Assembly (NCBI GenBank): GCA_003451715.1
Contig: DMJN01000014.1
Location: 1 to 13,923 of the forward strand
Reading direction: 5' to 3'
DNA length: 13,923 bases
From: Gammaproteobacteria bacterium
Lineage (GTDB): Bacteria > Pseudomonadota > Gammaproteobacteria > Pseudomonadales > Pseudohongiellaceae
Shown here: piece by piece, positions 10,358 to 13,923 of the stretch
Layout of the letters: each line of letters opens with the position of its first letter
How positions within the stretch are numbered: the stretch's first letter is position 1
The notes under the pieces: model-generated
Database searches by the model: none
Seen by the model: only the letters and a program-made list of their open reading frames with translations
What the model was told of the DNA's origin: nothing
Made by a program: the position numbers and the translations under genes

Positions 10358-10371
10358 GCCCCAGGACAGGG

Positions 10372-11826
10372 TTACCGACGCCAGAACATAGGCGTAAACA
10401 GCACCAGCAGTGTAAAAATTTCGAGCCTGCCGAGCAGCATTGCAACACAGAGAATCCACTTCGCCGTCGCCGGTAGATTGCCATAGGTTTCAGCCACACT
10501 AGCCAGTCCCGGCCCCAGGTTGTTGATGCAGGCGCCAACGGCACTAAAAGCGGTGATGATGTCCAGCCCCGAGGCGAGGAGCGCCAACAGCATCACCATG
10601 AATGCCATGACATAAACCGCGAAAAATCCCCAGACTGACTCGATCACACGGTCGGTAACCACATTGCGGCCCAATTTGATGGGTATAACAGCCTTGGGAT
10701 GAACAAGTCGCTGTACCTCACGAATCCCCTGTTTGAAAATCAGCAGGATTCTTATCACCTTCATGCCGCCACCGGTTGATCCGGCACAGGCTCCAATGAT
10801 AGCGGCGTAGAGCAACAAGTAAGGAAGAAACAAGGGCCAGGAATTGATGTCCGCTGTCGTAAATCCAGTCGTAGTGGCGAAGGAGACAACCTGGAAAACA
10901 CCCTTGATTACAGATTCGAATAGTCCCGTATAGCTCGCCGAGAAATAGAGGACTAAGACTGTAATGACCGATACCGCAACAAGTATAAAACTATAGAAGA
11001 GAAACTCCGGATCCACCAGATAGTGGCGACCACCGCGCTGCTGCCACGCCGTGAAATGCAGGGCGAAGTTTATGCCTGCAATAAACATAAACACGATGGC
11101 AACCACATTGACAGCAGGGCTATCGAAATAGGCCATGCTCGCATCGTGCGTGGAAAATCCACCGATAGCCACGGTTGTGAAACTATGGCTGATGGCATCG
11201 AACAAATCCATGCCTGCAATCCAGTAGGCAAGCGCGCAGACGGCGGTGAGTGACAGGTAGATATACCAAAGCGCCTTCGCTGTTTCCGCCAGGCGTGGTA
11301 CCAGTTTATTATCTTTTACGGGACCGGGACTCTCGGCGCGATACAGCTGCATGCCACCTATCCCCAGCATCGGCAGCAGGGCCATCGCCAAGACAATAAT
11401 TCCCAGCCCACCAAGCCATTGCAGCAATTGGCGATAGAACAAGATGGACCGAGGCAGGTCGTCCAACCCGGAGATTACCGTAGCTCCTGTGGTTGTTAAT
11501 CCCGAGAGTGATTCAAATACGGCATCGGTGATAGACAGCTCCACCGCTGAAGACAGCATGAATGGCAGGCATCCGGCTGTGCCCAACACGGCCCAGAAAA
11601 GCGTAACTACCAGGAAGCCATCCCGTGTACCCAGCTCCTGCCTCGACCGGGCTGTAAAGAGCAGCAGCACTGCCCCCACGCTGAAGATGATTAGAAAAGA
11701 ATAGAAGAACACCGAAGCCATATCATCGGCGTATATCAATGAAACCAGCCACGGTGGGAAGTTGCCCAGAAAGCTGAACAATATGAGCAGAATACCGAGA
11801 ATCTTGACTATGATGGAAACGTGCAT
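10372..11826 (-). CDS. trkH: Trk potassium uptake channel subunit TrkH
   Basis: A 484-residue inner-membrane K+ translocating subunit (E. coli TrkH 483). The four membrane-pore-membrane repeats each show a filter segment: TTTGATV at 111-117, TVAIGGFST at 218-226, ATTTGFTT at 317-324 and NNLGPG at 435-440, so all four selectivity-filter glycines are present. STGGGMKVIR at 350-359 is a conserved region in the third repeat; the NACID-like link GACINN at 431-436 also fits. It forms a homodimeric channel gated by a TrkA ring. It starts 6 bp after the trkA stop, so it is almost certainly co-transcribed with trkA, though no strong Shine-Dalgarno is visible. It is last in its run and converges on the LpxL-like gene. 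Length and topology argue against a KtrB/TrkG fragment; TrkH versus TrkG is by family resemblance. Confidence 0.96.
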   Translation of the reverse strand: MHVSIIVKILGILLILFSFLGNFPPWLVSLIYADDMASVFFYSFLIIFSVGAVLLLFTARSRQELGTRDGFLVVTLFWAVLGTAGCLPFMLSSAVELSITDAVFESLSGLTTTGATVISGLDDLPRSILFYRQLLQWLGGLGIIVLAMALLPMLGIGGMQLYRAESPGPVKDNKLVPRLAETAKALWYIYLSLTAVCALAYWIAGMDLFDAISHSFTTVAIGGFSTHDASMAYFDSPAVNVVAIVFMFIAGINFALHFTAWQQRGGRHYLVDPEFLFYSFILVAVSVITVLVLYFSASYTGLFESVIKGVFQVVSFATTTGFTTADINSWPLFLPYLLLYAAIIGACAGSTGGGMKVIRILLIFKQGIREVQRLVHPKAVIPIKLGRNVVTDRVIESVWGFFAVYVMAFMVMLLALLASGLDIITAFSAVGACINNLGPGLASVAETYGNLPATAKWILCVAMLLGRLEIFTLLVLFTPMFWRR

Positions 11827-11832
11827 CGGATA

Positions 11833-13206
11833 CTAGAAGAAACTGAAACCGACTTGGAACAGGCGCTCAACCTCTTTAATCATCTTTCTGTCTACCAGAA
11901 ATAAAATGACATGATCATCCGATTCGACGATGGTGTCGTCATGGGCGATTAAAACCTCTTCGTTCCTGACGATCGCACCAATGGTAGTTCCTTCCGGCAA
12001 ATCGATATCCGCAATAGCACGGCCGACAACCTTGGATGAACCCTGATCGCCATGGGCGATTGCTTCCATGGCTTCAGCCGCGCCGCGCCGCAGAGAATGC
12101 ACGTTAACCACGTCGCCGCGCCGAACATGGGTTAGCAAGCTACCAATGGTGGCTTGTTGTGGGGAGATGGCAATGTCGACCTCACCGCCCTGTACAAGGT
12201 CCACGTAGGCGGGATTGTTGATCAACGCCATCACCTTTTTGGCCCCGAGCCTTTTCGCCAGCAGCGATGACATGATGTTTGCTTCGTCATCATTGGTAAG
12301 TGCAACAAACACATCGGTATCTTCAATATTCTCATCCAGCAAAAGATCCCGGTGAGAGGCTTCGCCGTTTAAGACGATGGCCTTGTCTAAATGTTCAGAA
12401 ATATACACACATCGCTGCTGATCACTCTCGATAACCTTGACCTGGTAACGCTGCTCAACATTCTGAGCAAGTCGCAGACCGATATTGCCGCCGCCGGCAA
12501 TGATGAGACGCTTATAAGGTTTGTCCAGGCGCCTTAGTTCACTCATGCAGGCGCGAATGTTTTCCTGCGCAGCGATGAAAAACACTTCATCTTCTGCTTC
12601 AATTACCGTGGACCCTTCGGGAATGATTGGCCGGTCTTTTCTGAAAATTGCTGCAACCCGCGTTTCGATATTCGGCATGTGCTGCCGCAGTAGTCGAATC
12701 TCCTGCCCGACCAGAGGCCCGCCATAAAAAGCCTTTACGGCAACCAACTGGACTTTGCCATCGGCGAAATCCAATACCTGCAGAGCTCCGGGCAAATCAA
12801 TCAGGCGGGAAATGTAATCGGACACGATCAGCTCCGGGCTGATAACCACATCTACTGCGATGCCGTGTTTTCCAAACAGCTTCTGGCTCACCAGATAACT
12901 GGTCGATTTAATACGGCAAATCCTCTTGAGAGTTTGGAACAGTAAATAGGCTACCCTGCAGGCAACCATATTGATCTCATCACTTCCAGTGACTGCGATG
13001 ATCATGTCGGCGTCGTCACCGCCGGCCTGTTCCAGGACATCAGGGTGAGATGCTTGGCCAGTAATTGTACCGATATCGATACGGTCTTTTAGCTCTCGCA
13101 ACTTGTTAGTGTCGGTATCGACAACAGTAATGTCGTTCTTCTCATTAGCCAATGTTTCGGCGAGCGTACTACCAACCTGGTCGGCACCGAGAATAATAAT
13201 TTTCAT
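11833..13206 (-). CDS. trkA: Trk potassium uptake regulatory subunit TrkA
   Basis: A 457-residue cytoplasmic regulator (E. coli 458) that binds NAD(H) and other nucleotides and gates TrkH. It is a duplicated RCK protein: RCK_N1 begins [12 protein letters not shown], with D30 ending beta-2; RCK_C1 runs around 140-212 with YGGPLVG and [12 protein letters not shown]2 has AGGGNIG at 237-243 and E260; the second RCK_C is about 387-440 with KVVGRAI and HVILFLVD. The oddity is position 9: the usual GxGxxG of the first domain reads G7-A-D9-Q-V-G12, with Asp (codon GAC) in place of Gly. The second domain keeps G238, G240 and G243. Other conserved segments ([31 protein letters not shown]) are intact, so it looks functional. 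It follows rsmB by 36 bp and precedes trkH by 6 bp. Confidence 0.96.
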   Translation of the reverse strand: MKIIILGADQVGSTLAETLANEKNDITVVDTDTNKLRELKDRIDIGTITGQASHPDVLEQAGGDDADMIIAVTGSDEINMVACRVAYLLFQTLKRICRIKSTSYLVSQKLFGKHGIAVDVVISPELIVSDYISRLIDLPGALQVLDFADGKVQLVAVKAFYGGPLVGQEIRLLRQHMPNIETRVAAIFRKDRPIIPEGSTVIEAEDEVFFIAAQENIRACMSELRRLDKPYKRLIIAGGGNIGLRLAQNVEQRYQVKVIESDQQRCVYISEHLDKAIVLNGEASHRDLLLDENIEDTDVFVALTNDDEANIMSSLLAKRLGAKKVMALINNPAYVDLVQGGEVDIAISPQQATIGSLLTHVRRGDVVNVHSLRRGAAEAMEAIAHGDQGSSKVVGRAIADIDLPEGTTIGAIVRNEEVLIAHDDTIVESDDHVILFLVDRKMIKEVERLFQVGFSFF

Positions 13207-13242
13207 GGGAGTAATACTCTAAGAACACGGGCAAGAACTTGG

Positions 13243-13923
13243 CTAAGTCTTTCGAAGCAAACAGAAGTAGAATCCATCAGGGCCATCATTTGCACCAGCG
13301 AGGAGCTGTCTTCCATAGAGGCATTCTACTCCCCAATCGGCCGCTATGCCTTCATATTTAGCGTTATCAGTGCTTTGCAGAAAGCCTTCGATGATAGATT
13401 GATTTTCTTGCTGAAGAATTGAACAGGTGGTGTACAGCAGCAATCCGTTTGACTTTAAACAGGGCCACAGGGCATGCAGCAAATTCCGTTGACTCTCCTG
13501 AAGTGAGCGAAGACTTTCCTGAGACCGTAGCAGTTTGATATCCGGATGGCGGCGGATAATGCCCGTTGCCGAGCAAGGGGCATCCAGAAGGATGCGATCG
13601 AGGCCTTCGCCGTTCCACCAACTCTGGGTATCGGTGGCGTCCGCACAAGCCAATGAGGCCTCTAAGCCAAGCCGGGTAAGATTTTCCTGAATCCGAAGCA
13701 ATCTATTAGAGTCCTTGTCTAGCGCAAGGATTGAAGTTAGTGAGCGTCCACTTTCCACTATGTGACAAGTTTTTCCTCCCGGCGCGGCACAGGCGTCCAG
13801 CACAGTTTGCCCGGGCTGCAATGCCAGCAAGCCAACAGCCAATTGGGAGGCCTCATCCTGCACGCTGAGTTTACCCTCCTTAAACCCCGGCAGGCATTCA
13901 ACCGAACGGGGTTGCTGAAGATA
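13243..13923 (-). CDS. rsmB: 16S rRNA (cytosine-967-C5)-methyltransferase RsmB, C-terminal part (5' end outside window)
   Basis: The open frame runs 226 residues from the window edge to the stop; E. coli RsmB has 429, so about the N-terminal half, with the NusB-like RNA-binding domain, is missing. Because the frame continues to base 13923 (in-frame LPGFKEGKLS precedes VQDEASQLA), the GTG at 13863 is an internal valine, not a start. It is a SAM-dependent Rossmann methyltransferase of the RsmB/RsmF family. Visible motifs are the SAM-binding loop LDACAAPGGKT, LDAPCSATGIIRRHPDI (motif IV, with the PC cysteine that releases product) and YTTCSILQQEN (motif VI, with the TC catalytic cysteine). In related bacteria the order def-fmt-rsmB-trkA-trkH is common, consistent with trkA following after 36 bp. 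Confidence 0.95.
   Translation of the reverse strand, partial: YLQQPRSVECLPGFKEGKLSVQDEASQLAVGLLALQPGQTVLDACAAPGGKTCHIVESGRSLTSILALDKDSNRLLRIQENLTRLGLEASLACADATDTQSWWNGEGLDRILLDAPCSATGIIRRHPDIKLLRSQESLRSLQESQRNLLHALWPCLKSNGLLLYTTCSILQQENQSIIEGFLQSTDNAKYEGIAADWGVECLYGRQLLAGANDGPDGFYFCLLRKT

Noticed and set aside
10358..10371. Terminator hairpin from the CCCC...GGG bases between the LpxL-like gene and trkH
   Set aside because: At most 3-4 pairs with a tiny loop and no T-run on either strand.
13861..13863. GTG as the rsmB start
   Set aside because: The frame stays open upstream to the window edge and the extra residues match RsmB, so the gene is simply cut by the window.

Overview
This window is a conserved chromosomal backbone next to a replication origin in a gammaproteobacterium. 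It opens with the last 62 codons of dnaA and runs through the classic dnaA-dnaN-recF-gyrB cluster on the + strand. It then crosses a block of translation, envelope and potassium-transport genes, most of them on the - strand. Every complete protein resembles its Pseudomonas/E. coli-type counterpart in length and motifs. The order gyrB, plsC, gmhB, glyS, glyQ, an LpxL/HtrB-like acyltransferase, trkH, trkA, rsmB resembles the origin-proximal region of Pseudomonas and related (often marine) gammaproteobacteria. The lineage is inferred from gene order and protein sequence only; I cannot name a genus.

Layout. 1-4954 (+): dnaA 3' end, dnaN (sliding clamp), recF (gap repair) and gyrB (gyrase B, best start at 2525), closely spaced and all reading away from the presumed origin. 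4969-9274 (-): glyQ-glyS-gmhB-plsC, a tight run of two glycyl-tRNA synthetase subunits, a heptose-bisphosphate phosphatase for LPS core, and a lysophosphatidate acyltransferase. 9275-9466: a 192-bp divergent intergenic region, the only sizeable gap. 9467-10357 (+): an LpxL/HtrB-like acyltransferase. 10372-13923 (-): rsmB (5' end off the window), trkA and trkH, probably one transcription unit, giving an rRNA methyltransferase plus the channel and regulatory subunits of a Trk K+ uptake system. No stretch longer than 192 bp lacks a gene. I see no mobile element, CRISPR array, tRNA or rRNA.

The most notable non-genic signal is a pair of near-consensus parS (ParB-binding centromere) sites inside recF, at 1779-1794 and 2415-2430. 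Both share the 14-base core GTTTCACGTGGAAC and both are read in the same frame as Phe-His-Val-Glu. They suggest that the centromere for a chromosomal ParABS system lies within a few kb of oriC; parA and parB are outside the window. Smaller points are an Asp in place of a glycine in the first nucleotide-binding motif of TrkA, an HX4E motif in PlsC, a GTG start on glyQ, and two convergent gene junctions of 14 bp each with no visible terminator. I found no evidence of a previously undescribed system; this is mostly well-conserved housekeeping DNA.
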